The notes under the pieces: generated by a model
What the model was told of the DNA's origin: nothing
Seen by the model: the letters and a program-made list of their open reading frames with translations, nothing else
The model's database searches: none
Shown here: in pieces, positions 9,017 to 16,991 of the stretch
Layout of the letters: each line of letters opens with the position of its first letter
Position numbering within the stretch: the stretch's first letter is position 1
Source: Bacteroidota bacterium
Lineage (GTDB): Bacteria > Bacteroidota > Bacteroidia > Cytophagales > Cytophagaceae
DNA: 64,000 nucleotides
NCBI GenBank assembly: GCA_023428135.1
Contig: JAEYZG010000051.1
Span: forward strand, 1 to 64,000
Direction of reading: 5' to 3'
Program-made: the position numbers and the translations under genes

Positions 9017-9568
9017 ATGAACTTCAAATCAATATATTTTTTACTACTGATTGTATCAGGTATGACAGGCTGTAACGCACAAGAGTCAAAGTTAAAATTT
9101 CCGGCCTTTGATGATAATGGTTGTTCTATAACTATTCCTATTGATAAAGGCTATGGAGAGTTTATAAAAGAGAAGGACGGATTCTTTCATATTGACAAAT
9201 CTGAATTTAAGGACAGCACTTATATGCTGTATTTACCACAAAGTGATTTACCTTCATTGACAATTACAGTAGAAGCTTTAAATATAAAAAGGACTGCAAC
9301 ACCACAGGACTTTTCAAAGGCAATAATAAAGCAATATCAAAATTCGATTCACAAGGTTGATGATATAAGTTATAAAGATTTTCAAGTTGATGAAATTGGA
9401 GTAGTAAACAAAGTAAGTTATAAGTTCGTCTCTAATGGAATGTATGCAGTTTATTATTCTTTTTTTCACAATGGAAAAGCGTTAACCCTGGGTTATACTT
9501 TTATGGATAGTAAAACTGCCAAAGACCCTGATGAGGATATAAAGCGACTTGAGTTGTATTATCCATAA
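9017..9568 (+). CDS. Lipoprotein, third of three tandem paralogs
   Basis: A 183-residue homolog with lipobox MTGCNAQ, then FPAFDDNGC, a GYGEFIKEKDGFF stretch, EFKDSTYMLYLP and LPSLTITVEALN. It keeps the single body cysteine after FDD that all three share. It follows the second copy by 62 bp. It is closer to the first copy than to the second in the N-terminal half (IPxDKGY versus PLKGEY). Function unknown; the same immunity hypothesis applies. Confidence 0.6.
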   Translation: MNFKSIYFLLLIVSGMTGCNAQESKLKFPAFDDNGCSITIPIDKGYGEFIKEKDGFFHIDKSEFKDSTYMLYLPQSDLPSLTITVEALNIKRTATPQDFSKAIIKQYQNSIHKVDDISYKDFQVDEIGVVNKVSYKFVSNGMYAVYYSFFHNGKALTLGYTFMDSKTAKDPDEDIKRLELYYP

Positions 9569-10161
9569 ATTTTTGAAGAGCATTAAATCACTGACTTTTT
9601 CAATGGAATTTATGAGACGTTTCCGTTTAGCAAATGCCACTAGGACAAGGGAATACAAAATTCCATTGTATAACTTTATTTTCAGATTTAAGACCTTAGA
9701 GACTTTTTAAAGTAAGATTGGAGGACAATAATTGCTTGGCACTCAATACAAATGGTATAAATTCTCTTTTATATATACATCCTTATATGTAGCATTCGTG
9801 CCGTTCTCATTGCTTCCTGGTCAAGTCAAGTAACTTTCTCTTCGAAATCATGATCTCTATGTCAATAGGATTGTATCCGTTTGAAAATTGCACAGAATTT
9901 TCCCGGATTATATAATCTTTTTTTAAAGGGACTTGATTAGTTAAATCAACCTGATTTTTGTTTCATCAGTAGATTATTAATGTTGATTAGATATAATGTC
10001 CTCTTTATGTGTTAGGCATAGATTTTATGCCTGTTTCATTATAAATATTTTTTCTTTACTATATCAATAAACCTTACAATGGGCCTCTCTGCAAATTGCA
10101 TTTTCGTTTAAATACTCTTATAAGTGTTGCATTACTGGTAATATTAACTAGGGCATTGTAT
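9569..10161. other. Long intergenic region before the phosphatase gene
   Basis: About 590 bp with no credible gene. An 11-bp inverted repeat, CAATGGAATTT at 9601-9611 with its complement at 9658-9668, flanks 46 bp and could be a hairpin or the relic of a small element. The phrase 'tttcaatggaat' also occurs at about 7428. Otherwise AT-rich and featureless. Confidence 0.5.
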
Positions 10162-11739
10162 ATGAGGAACATTGGTTCATTCATCTTTCTGATAACTATT
10201 TTCTTCTTTCATTCTGTTGAAGGAGCTGGTAAAAAAAATAGTTCAGGAAAAGAGGTAGAGGATAAAAGGTCTATTGTAATAAAAGCAATAGAATCCGCCG
10301 AATTACATGAAAGGTCTGGTAAAACAAAAAAGGCAATTACCGAACTTGAAAAGATTATTGAGACAGCAAAGATCTGCGGAGATGAAAAACTTTTAACAAA
10401 GACTTATGAATTACTGGTAGAGTTAAATCATAAAACTGGTGCTCGTAAAAAAGAAGAGGAATATACCTATTGGCTGAACTTAATTAAAATAGCAGCAGAA
10501 AAGAAGCAACTGGAAAAGCAATCGAGGAAAAATGAATTAGAAATGTCTCGGCTGCGTGAACAAACACTTAACGCCGAATTAGACAAACAACTTACTGAAG
10601 AAGAGCTTAACAAACAAGCAGAAGAATTAAACAGAACGAAGGACTCATTAGATTTCCTTGATTTGAAGAATAAGGAACAATTGGCTCAAATTGATTTACT
10701 GAAGAAGGAAAGAGAAATTGAGGATTTGAAAATGAAAGAGCAGGAGTCAAGATTAAAAAATCAGGAACTTGTAATTAAGGAAAAGGATGCCAGGCATAGA
10801 TTTATTACAGCGATCACCGCTTCACTGATTTTAGGGATCATAACACTCTCTATACTAGCTTATGTAATCTATAAAAATCTACGTCAGAGGAGATTGTATA
10901 GCGATCAGATTGAAAAGCAATTAGGTGTCATAAAACATCAGCACGAGAACATTACCAATTCAATCAACTATGCTCAGAAAATTCAGAATGCAATGTTGCC
11001 AAACGAGAGTGACTATCAGCATTTATTTGAAGGTTCTTTTATCTTGTTTAAGCCAAAAGATATAGTAAGTGGTGATTTTTTTTGGTTCTTTAATGTAAAT
11101 GATGGAGATGAAAGAAATGAAAATGGTACAGAAAAGATTAATAAAATTATAATTGTTGCCGCAGATTGCACAGGTCATGGTGTTCCCGGAGCATTGATGT
11201 CAATGGTTGGATACAACTTATTAAACATGATTGTATACAATAAAATTTATGAACCGCATTTAATACTCAGTGAGCTTAATAAAAATGTAAGGTCTGCCCT
11301 TCAGCAGGACAAGAATGATAATAAAGATGGGATGGACATGGCCTTATGTGTGATTAATCGTGAAGATAAAACTATTGAATTTGCTGGAGCAAAGAACCCT
11401 CTTATTGTAATTAAAAACGGAGAGCTCGAGCATTTAAAAGGGGATAAACATCCGATAGGAGGCTCTCAGGGCGAGGCGCACAGAGATTACACCAAACATA
11501 CAATTTCTTACGATGGTGATACGCATATCTATATGTTCTCAGATGGATATGTAGATCAGTTTGGAGGGCCTGATAGTAAGAAATTTATGATAAAGAATTT
11601 AAAGGATCTGCTGTTAAAAATTCATAAGGAGCCATTCAATAAGCAAAAGGACATTTTGGATAAAACAATTGAGGACTGGAGGGGAACTAAAGAGAAGCAG
11701 ATAGATGATATTTTGGTAATGGGGATGAAAGTGAACTAA
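10162..11739 (+). CDS. SpoIIE-type PP2C serine phosphatase with coiled coil and membrane segment
   Basis: Likely removes phosphate from a serine of an anti-sigma-factor antagonist or similar partner. The ATG at 10162 opens a clean signal peptide (MRNIGSFIFLITIFFFHSVEGAG) and is preferred over the TTG at 10096. Order in the 525-residue protein: signal; short TPR-like helices (about 35-110); a long charged coiled coil (about 115-210); one membrane helix (about 214-240); PP2C/SpoIIE catalytic domain (about 269-525) with GDFFW, the AADCTGHGVPGALMS metal-binding motif, a DGMDMAL segment and MFSDGY near the end. This arrangement is common in Cytophagales. No partner anti-sigma or STAS gene is adjacent. 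Confidence 0.85.
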   Translation: MRNIGSFIFLITIFFFHSVEGAGKKNSSGKEVEDKRSIVIKAIESAELHERSGKTKKAITELEKIIETAKICGDEKLLTKTYELLVELNHKTGARKKEEEYTYWLNLIKIAAEKKQLEKQSRKNELEMSRLREQTLNAELDKQLTEEELNKQAEELNRTKDSLDFLDLKNKEQLAQIDLLKKEREIEDLKMKEQESRLKNQELVIKEKDARHRFITAITASLILGIITLSILAYVIYKNLRQRRLYSDQIEKQLGVIKHQHENITNSINYAQKIQNAMLPNESDYQHLFEGSFILFKPKDIVSGDFFWFFNVNDGDERNENGTEKINKIIIVAADCTGHGVPGALMSMVGYNLLNMIVYNKIYEPHLILSELNKNVRSALQQDKNDNKDGMDMALCVINREDKTIEFAGAKNPLIVIKNGELEHLKGDKHPIGGSQGEAHRDYTKHTISYDGDTHIYMFSDGYVDQFGGPDSKKFMIKNLKDLLLKIHKEPFNKQKDILDKTIEDWRGTKEKQIDDILVMGMKVN

Positions 11740-11745
11740 AGTAAA

Positions 11746-11787
11746 AATCCCAATAATGCTCTATGTGTATTGAGTATTATTGGGATT
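11746..11787 (-). terminator. Terminator between convergent genes
   Basis: A long stem of 12 perfect pairs (11746-11757 with 11776-11787) extends to about 16 with one G-U pair. On the minus strand it is followed by TTTTT, so it best serves the gene at 11828-12175; it may also stop the phosphatase transcript. Confidence 0.75.
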
Positions 11788-11827
11788 GAGAGATTCCACT
11801 TAAGTGAAATACCGCCTTCAGGAATAT

Positions 11828-12175
11828 TTATCTCCTTGAAAGGGAGAATCTTATTGTAGCAAAGATTCCAATTACTTCAAAAGCAGCAATGCCTGCTACC
11901 GCCCACCAGTATTTTTTAAGAAGATGTTTTGCTATTGGTATTGTAACTTTTTTTCCTTCCTCTGTTTTAAGAAAAGCTACAACCGCATTAACCGCTGCAT
12001 CTGTTCCCATTGCCGCAATCGGACTGACGGCGTTTGACAAAGCCCCTTCAGCTTGCTGAACCACATCTCCTTCTTTTGAGCCAACGTCTTTTGCAACATC
12101 AACAGTTTGTTCTACTGGTGAACCTTTTTGGGTCAATGATTCCCCCACATTTTTGATTGTATCTGAAATGCCCAT
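11828..12175 (-). CDS. Small protein with C-terminal membrane helix, unknown function
   Basis: A 115-residue protein. The first 60 residues are small, polar and low in hydrophobics (TIKNVGESLTQKG), followed by an Ala-rich helix (AAMGTDAAVNAVVAFLKTEEGKK) and a single membrane helix (WWAVAGIAAFEVIGIFATI) with a basic tail, so the N-terminus is probably cytoplasmic. No family is recognised. The start is well supported by an AAGGAGGAG Shine-Dalgarno 7-8 nt before the ATG, which is unusually strong for Bacteroidota and suggests high expression. It is a single-gene unit with its own terminator. Confidence 0.65.
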   Translation of the reverse strand: MGISDTIKNVGESLTQKGSPVEQTVDVAKDVGSKEGDVVQQAEGALSNAVSPIAAMGTDAAVNAVVAFLKTEEGKKVTIPIAKHLLKKYWWAVAGIAAFEVIGIFATIRFSLSRR

Positions 12176-12181
12176 TTTACA

Positions 12182-12192
12182 TCTCCTCCTTT
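12182..12192 (-). promoter_or_regulatory. Strong Shine-Dalgarno before the small membrane protein
   Basis: On the minus strand the bases before the ATG read AAGGAGGAG, near-perfect complementarity to the 16S anti-Shine-Dalgarno. Most genes in this window have no such site. Confidence 0.7.
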
Positions 12193-12353
12193 TATTTCTT
12201 TCATCTATAACAAATTTGATAAGTGTAATAGTTGTAATTGTTTCAAGAAGTTTATCAAGGTCAACTATGGTAGTTTTGGCACACTAAAGCGCTTGAAAAT
12301 AGCCAACTAAACAAAGATCAATATGCAAGGTTACATTAAAAATATTATTTCAT

Positions 12354-12776
12354 ATGATACCAGCAGATGTTCCAATTCCCGAAAAAGGATTTTATGTTAC
12401 TCATTTTTTAACTGTGAGAGACCAGGCAATATCTGCTAATTTTTATTCTGAAGTACTTGGGGGAACCGTAATTGTAAAGGAAAATCCCTGTGTAATCAGA
12501 CTGTCAAATTCGTGGTTAATTTTAAATTCCGGAGGAGGACCAACACCAGATAAGCCTAATACCATTTTAGAGGCTCCTCAAAACACACACAAAGTAGACA
12601 GCTTTTTAAATTTAAGGGTTGCAGATATTCAGACATGCTATAATGAATGGAAAGAAAAAGGTGCCACTTTCCTTACTGAACCCTTAGATAACCACGGGTG
12701 GGAAATGAGATGTTACATGAAAGATCCAGATGGCTATATTATTGAGGTAGGCCAGTCCACTTCAAAAATCATTTGA
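12354..12776 (+). CDS. VOC family (glyoxalase/bleomycin resistance-like) protein
   Basis: A 140-residue vicinal-oxygen-chelate protein with two beta-alpha-beta-beta-beta halves. Visible marks are the first-strand 'YVTHFLTVRD', 'ANFYSEVLGG', and the second-half 'DPDGYIIEVGQS', where the histidine of the first and the glutamate of the last are the usual metal ligands. Family members are lyases, dioxygenases or resistance proteins, and the substrate cannot be read from sequence. It stands alone, with a divergent small gene upstream and tRNA-Arg beyond. Confidence 0.8.
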   Translation: MIPADVPIPEKGFYVTHFLTVRDQAISANFYSEVLGGTVIVKENPCVIRLSNSWLILNSGGGPTPDKPNTILEAPQNTHKVDSFLNLRVADIQTCYNEWKEKGATFLTEPLDNHGWEMRCYMKDPDGYIIEVGQSTSKII

Positions 12777-12853
12777 CTCCATGTATCATATCAGTGATTA
12801 ACAATTAAAAGCAAGAGCTTGAGAAACTGCAATAGATGACTAAATCCCCCAAT

Positions 12854-12876
12854 GGTCCTCGTGTTCCACGAGGATC
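12854..12876. terminator. Hairpin downstream of the VOC gene
   Basis: A perfect 8-bp stem (12856-12863 with 12867-12874) with a 3-nt loop, extended by two more pairs. No T-run follows, so it is a possible terminator or RNA-stabilising hairpin in the 290-bp gap before the tRNA. Confidence 0.4.
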
Positions 12877-12987
12877 CCTGAGAAGAACGATTACATCGCT
12901 CTAATGAATTCGATATTTTGTAAGAATTATTTATTACGATACAATCGCAATGTCCAATAATCTTCATTGTAAATGAGGACTATGAAT

Positions 12988-13056
12988 AAAAAAGCAAGAG
13001 TCCGAGCAACAGCAACAGAAGGAAAACTTCTCTTGTTCAATACTCACACTCTTGCT
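12988..13056 (-). terminator. Long-loop terminator downstream of tRNA-Arg
   Basis: On the minus strand AGCAAGAGT (13048-13056) pairs with ACTCTTGCT (12993-13001), followed by a T-run. The loop of about 46 nt is unusually long. It is the natural 3' end of the tRNA-Arg transcript. Confidence 0.5.
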
Positions 13057-13064
13057 GTAATTTG

Positions 13065-13136
13065 TAGCCTCGACAGGAATCGAACCTGTATCAAAAGTTT
13101 AGGAAACTTCTATTCTATCCATTGAACTACGAGGCC
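13065..13136 (-). tRNA. tRNA-Arg, anticodon CCT
   Basis: A 72-nt cloverleaf folds on the minus strand: acceptor GGCCTCG with CGAGGCT (one G-U at 1:72), D stem GTTC/GAAT, anticodon stem GAAGT/ACTTT around loop TTCCTAA giving anticodon CCT (reads AGG), and T stem ACAGG/CCTGT around TTCGATT. The discriminator is A and no CCA is encoded. Confidence 0.93.
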
Positions 13137-13169
13137 TCAAAAATGAGGGTGCTAAATTATATATTTTCC

Positions 13170-14384
13170 TCAATAAATCAAATAATTCGGGTAGATCATC
13201 AAATGCTTTTCTTTGACTTTCTGCCCTATAATCTCCCTTAATTCATCAATATTTTCTCTCTGCGTAGCGCTGATAAAAACAGTCGCAAATTGATTTTTAT
13301 TAAGATAACTCGCCTTCAAATGCTCAAGAGAGGCCTTTATTACCTCTGCCTCACTTATTTGCTCTCCCTCCAGTTCACTTTGCTCGACTTCAGGATGATA
13401 TTGATCTATTTTATTGAATACAAGTATTACCGGCTTATCAGCTGCTTTTATATCAGCAAGGGTAGCGTTTACAACTTCAATATGCTCTTCAAAGGAAGGA
13501 TGGCTTATATCTACTACGTGTATCAATATATCTGCCTCTCTTACTTCATCCAAAGTTGACTTGAAACTCTCGATCAACGTTGTCGGAAGTTTTCTTATAA
13601 AACCTACTGTGTCAGAAAGCAGGTATGGAATGTTGAGATAATTGATCTTCCTGACTGTCGCGTCAACGGTTGCAAAAAGCTTGTTTTCAGCAAACACATC
13701 AGACTTGGAAAGCAGGTTCATAAGGGTAGATTTACCAACGTTGGTATACCCCACCAATGCAACCCTTACAATATCCGTTCTTGATTTTCTCTGAGTGGCA
13801 TTTTGCATGTCAATCTTTTTCAGCTTCTCTTTCAGGAGCGTGATCTGATCACGAATAACCCGCTTGTCTGTTTCAATTTCTTTCTCTCCGGATCCCCCCC
13901 TGGTACCTGTACCTCCTCTTTGTCTTTCAAGGTGGGTCCACATTCTTGTAAGACGGGGCAACAAGTATTGATAACGGGCGAGCTCTACCTGAGTTCTGGC
14001 CTGAGCAGTCTGTGCCCTGTTCATGAAGATTTCAAGAATAAGAAGACTGCGATCATATATTCTAACCTTAAGCTCATTCTCCAGGTTTTTTAACTGAGAA
14101 GGAGAAAGGTCATCGTCAAAAATGACCCTGCTCACGGAATGGGCCGTTACAAACGCCTGTATTTCCTCCAACTTACCTTTCCCTATAAATGTACGGCGAT
14201 CAGGATGGTCTACCTTTTGGGTAAACCAGGCAAGCGTCTCAACACCCGCAGTACTGGCAAGAAATGCCAATTCTTCAAGATATTCCTTTGCCCTGTCCTG
14301 AGGTTGTCTTTTATGAATAAGCGCTACAAGTATCGCTGTTTCTACCGCTTTTTTTGTCTCTTGTCCTGTATTTGTTTTCATCAC
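13170..14384 (-). CDS. hflX: GTPase HflX
   Basis: A ribosome-associated GTPase that splits stalled ribosomes under stress. The 404-residue length suits the family. Visible parts are the N-terminal HflX domain with 'DRRTFIGKGKLEE' and 'VIFDDDLSPSQLKNLE', the Gly-rich 'ERQRGGTGTRGGSGEKEIETD' linker characteristic of HflX, a helical segment, and then the G domain: G1 GYTNVGKST (about 211-219), G3 DTVGF, G4 NKID. The MMKTN start is taken as given; the second methionine is equally possible. It lies downstream of the cytochrome c gene on the same strand with a gap of only 48 bp, so the two may be co-transcribed. Confidence 0.95.
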   Translation of the reverse strand: MMKTNTGQETKKAVETAILVALIHKRQPQDRAKEYLEELAFLASTAGVETLAWFTQKVDHPDRRTFIGKGKLEEIQAFVTAHSVSRVIFDDDLSPSQLKNLENELKVRIYDRSLLILEIFMNRAQTAQARTQVELARYQYLLPRLTRMWTHLERQRGGTGTRGGSGEKEIETDKRVIRDQITLLKEKLKKIDMQNATQRKSRTDIVRVALVGYTNVGKSTLMNLLSKSDVFAENKLFATVDATVRKINYLNIPYLLSDTVGFIRKLPTTLIESFKSTLDEVREADILIHVVDISHPSFEEHIEVVNATLADIKAADKPVILVFNKIDQYHPEVEQSELEGEQISEAEVIKASLEHLKASYLNKNQFATVFISATQRENIDELREIIGQKVKEKHLMIYPNYLIY

Positions 14385-14432
14385 GTAAAAGCAACAATAT
14401 TTTTTTGCGTCTTATTCAAGGTGGAGGAAAAA

Positions 14433-15104
14433 CTATTTCTTTAAAGTATTAATGTAAAGAACCAGATTATCTATTTCCTGTTCAGACAGTCTGCCTTCAT
14501 AGCCAGCCATCACACCTTTTCCTTTAAGAATCATTTCCTTTTTCTGAGCATCAGTAAGCGGAGAAACAGTAAGATCTTTGGCACCTGCAAGACCTTGTTT
14601 CCCATCTGCACCATGACATCTTGCACATTCCTGCTCAAATATCGCTTTCGCATTACTTAAACTATTGTCAGCATTTTCCTCGAGTATTTCTTCAGAAGCA
14701 GATGAAGACCCCTCAGAAACTGATGCCGGCACTTCAATTTTCTGCTTTGTCAATGTTAGGCTTTTTGTAAGCGCAATACCTAACACGTAAAGGAAGCCCA
14801 ATAAAGCAATGACTGTTAATGCTTTATTTTTCTTTTTAAGACCTATAATTCCCAATGGAATACAAGCAAGCACAATAATGATTTTCGCTATAATATAAGA
14901 TTGGGTATTTTTCGTTGCGTAAAGTAAATATCCTCCGGTGATCAGGATAAGAGTACCCATAATCATCTCCAAAACCTTGGTCTTTTCTCTTATTTTGTCG
15001 AGTTGCTCGTATTTATTTAACAGTAAAAGAACCGTTTTAATAATAAATGTAATCAAGAAGATTACCACCACGAGATTGTGTGTGTGCAAAAAGCCTTTGG
15101 TCAT
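14433..15104 (-). CDS. Membrane-anchored class I cytochrome c with SirB-like N-terminus
   Basis: A 223-residue protein. Four hydrophobic helices fill residues 1-115 (starting FLHTHNLVVVIFLITFIIKTVLL), a layout like SirB-type membrane proteins with an early histidine. A Ser/Glu linker (about 125-148) leads to a small cytochrome c domain with the haem site CARCH and a late methionine in 'GKGVMAGYEG' as likely sixth ligand. The haem domain should lie in the periplasm. It probably passes electrons in respiration; partners are not visible here. The membrane part and the haem domain are fused in one frame. Confidence 0.8.
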   Translation of the reverse strand: MTKGFLHTHNLVVVIFLITFIIKTVLLLLNKYEQLDKIREKTKVLEMIMGTLILITGGYLLYATKNTQSYIIAKIIIVLACIPLGIIGLKKKNKALTVIALLGFLYVLGIALTKSLTLTKQKIEVPASVSEGSSSASEEILEENADNSLSNAKAIFEQECARCHGADGKQGLAGAKDLTVSPLTDAQKKEMILKGKGVMAGYEGRLSEQEIDNLVLYINTLKK

Positions 15105-15177
15105 AAAATTATATTTGTTTCAACCCAAAATTAATTTTTAGTTTGTAAAAAATCTAATTTATATAGATTACTGGATA

Positions 15178-16311
15178 ATGAAAATTGCTATTTCTGTCAA
15201 TTCAAGCTGGAACATCTTCAATTTCCGATTGGGACTTGCCAGACATTTAATGAATTGCGGTTTTGAAGTATATGCAATTTCTCCGGAAGATGAATTTTCT
15301 CCCGAACTTATCCGTGTCGGCCTAAAATATTTGCCGGTAAGTGTACAAAGTAAAGGCAGCAGCATTTTTGATGACATCCGCTACATGTTGACCCTCAGGG
15401 CAATCTATAAAAAAATTAAACCGGATCTCATCTTGCACTATACCATTAAGCCCAATATATATGGAACTTTGGCCGCAGCGAGTTTGGGAATCCCTGTCAT
15501 TAACAATGTCTCTGGCCTTGGCACTGTATTTTTGCATGAAAATATTTCAGCGAAAATTGCCAAAACCCTTTACAGGATGGCATTTAAGTTTCCCCAAAAG
15601 GTATTTTTTCAGAATGAAGATGATAGAACCTTATTTGTCAAAAAAAATCTGATAGCTATCAATAAAACCGCTCTGATTCCCGGATCCGGGGTTGATACGG
15701 AAAGATTTCTCCCCAATGAAAAAAAGAATTTTAAAAGAGGACAGTCCTTCAGATTTTTGCTTATGGCAAGGTTACTCTACGATAAAGGAATTATTGAATA
15801 TATACAAGCAATAGAGTTAATCAAGCTTAGGGTCGATGCAGTATTTATGCTGGCAGGTAGTCTGGATGAGGAAACAAAACTCGGAATCCCTGCTGCTCAG
15901 CTGGAAGACTGGATCAATAAGGGCTTAATTGAGTACAAAGGTTTTGAAAAAAATTCCCTGAAACTGTACCATGAAGCTGATTGTGTAGTATTGCCAAGTT
16001 ACAGAGAAGGCACTTCCAAAAGTCTGCTCGAAGCTGCTTCATGCGGACTACCGATAGTTACGACGGATGTGCCCGGCTGCAGGGAAGTTGTGGATGATGG
16101 GGTTAATGGATTTCTGTGCAAAGTTAAAGACCCAAAGGATTTGGGAATGAAGATGGAAGCCTTATTCAACTTGTCTGAAGAAGCCTACACAAAAATGGCT
16201 ACGAAATCCAGAGAAAAAGCTCAAAAGGAGTTTGATGAAAAAATAGTTATTAAAACTTACGAAGCTGCAATTATGCAAGTTTTAGAAGAGAAAATGACTC
16301 AAAAACCTTAA
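15178..16311 (+). CDS. Glycosyltransferase family 4
   Basis: A 377-residue GT-B fold transferase. The N-half has 'SWNIFNFRLGLARHL' and 'HYTIKPNIYGTLAA', typical of transferases acting on undecaprenyl-linked sugars (PglA or WbnK type). The C-half has 'RLLYDKGIIEYIQAIELI' and the nucleotide-sugar binding stretch 'PSYREGTSKSLLEAASCGLPIVTTDVPGCREVV' region with the E-x7-E pattern. It opens the exopolysaccharide gene set and is divergent from the cytochrome c gene. It probably adds a hexose or N-acetylhexosamine to the growing repeat unit; donor and acceptor are not readable. Confidence 0.9.
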   Translation: MKIAISVNSSWNIFNFRLGLARHLMNCGFEVYAISPEDEFSPELIRVGLKYLPVSVQSKGSSIFDDIRYMLTLRAIYKKIKPDLILHYTIKPNIYGTLAAASLGIPVINNVSGLGTVFLHENISAKIAKTLYRMAFKFPQKVFFQNEDDRTLFVKKNLIAINKTALIPGSGVDTERFLPNEKKNFKRGQSFRFLLMARLLYDKGIIEYIQAIELIKLRVDAVFMLAGSLDEETKLGIPAAQLEDWINKGLIEYKGFEKNSLKLYHEADCVVLPSYREGTSKSLLEAASCGLPIVTTDVPGCREVVDDGVNGFLCKVKDPKDLGMKMEALFNLSEEAYTKMATKSREKAQKEFDEKIVIKTYEAAIMQVLEEKMTQKP

Positions 16312-16403
16312 TTTGAGAGAAAATAGTACATTTCCTAGGTCATTTGCCCTTATTTCAAATTTGCAGTTAAAATTAGTTGAAAATCTTTACTAAATTTGAT
16401 CAT

Positions 16404-16949
16404 ATGCACTTTAGAGAATCTTATATTAAAGATCTTTTTGAAATAACTCCGAGAGTATTCAAAGACGATAGGGGTTTCTTTTTTGAATCCTATAATTCAA
16501 AAGTTTTTAAAGACAATGGATTGGACCTCACATTCGTTCAGGATAACCAGTCTTATTCTATTCCTGGGGTAGTAAGAGGGCTTCATTTTCAAAATGCACC
16601 CTATGCTCAGGGCAAACTTGTAAGAGTAATAAAGGGAAAAGTTCTGGATGTTGCTGTAGATATAAGAAAAGATTCTCCTACATTCGGTAAATACGACACC
16701 TTCATCCTGGATTCGGAGAAATGCAATATGGTCTATGTGCCAGAAGGTTTTGCTCACGGGTTTTCAGCACTGGAGGAAAGTATTGTTTTCTACAAATGCA
16801 CAAACTTATACCACAAAGAATCTGAGTCCGGTATCATCTGGAATGACCCGACTTTGAATATAGACTGGATGGTAAAAACACCTTTGGTTTCCGATAAGGA
16901 CCAGCTTTTAAAACCGTTAAAAGAATTATTCTCTCTTTCGTCATTATAA
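16404..16949 (+). CDS. rfbC: dTDP-4-dehydrorhamnose 3,5-epimerase
   Basis: Makes dTDP-L-rhamnose precursors by epimerising dTDP-4-keto-6-deoxyglucose at C3 and C5. The ATG at 16404 gives 181 residues and aligns with the usual start; the TTG at 16377 would add nine atypical residues. Visible are 'FKDDRGFFFESYN', 'VQDNQSYS', the catalytic-histidine motif 'GVVRGLHFQ', 'GKLVRVIKGKVLDVAVDIR', and 'VPEGFAHGFSAL'. RfbA, RfbB and RfbD are not in the window, so the sugar pathway is completed elsewhere. It supports rhamnose, or a related deoxysugar, in the exopolysaccharide. Confidence 0.95.
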   Translation: MHFRESYIKDLFEITPRVFKDDRGFFFESYNSKVFKDNGLDLTFVQDNQSYSIPGVVRGLHFQNAPYAQGKLVRVIKGKVLDVAVDIRKDSPTFGKYDTFILDSEKCNMVYVPEGFAHGFSALEESIVFYKCTNLYHKESESGIIWNDPTLNIDWMVKTPLVSDKDQLLKPLKELFSLSSL

Positions 16950-16951
16950 AA

Positions 16952-16980
16952 ATTCAGGGGAAAATCACTTTCCCCTGAAT
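16952..16980. terminator. Hairpin between rfbC and the export lipoprotein
   Basis: A perfect 12-bp stem (16952-16963 with 16969-16980) and 5-nt loop directly after rfbC. There is no T-run. It may reduce read-through or stabilise the 3' end rather than fully terminate. Confidence 0.5.
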
Positions 16981-16991
16981 GCTTTCACAGT

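Noticed and set aside
10096..10161. TTG start for the SpoIIE-type phosphatase
   Set aside because: ATG at 10162 opens a clean signal peptide; the extra 22 residues would put two hydrophobic segments in a row.
16390..16404. TAAATTTG as an rfbC promoter
   Set aside because: It matches a -7 box but lies only 6 bp before the ATG and has no -33 element at the right distance.
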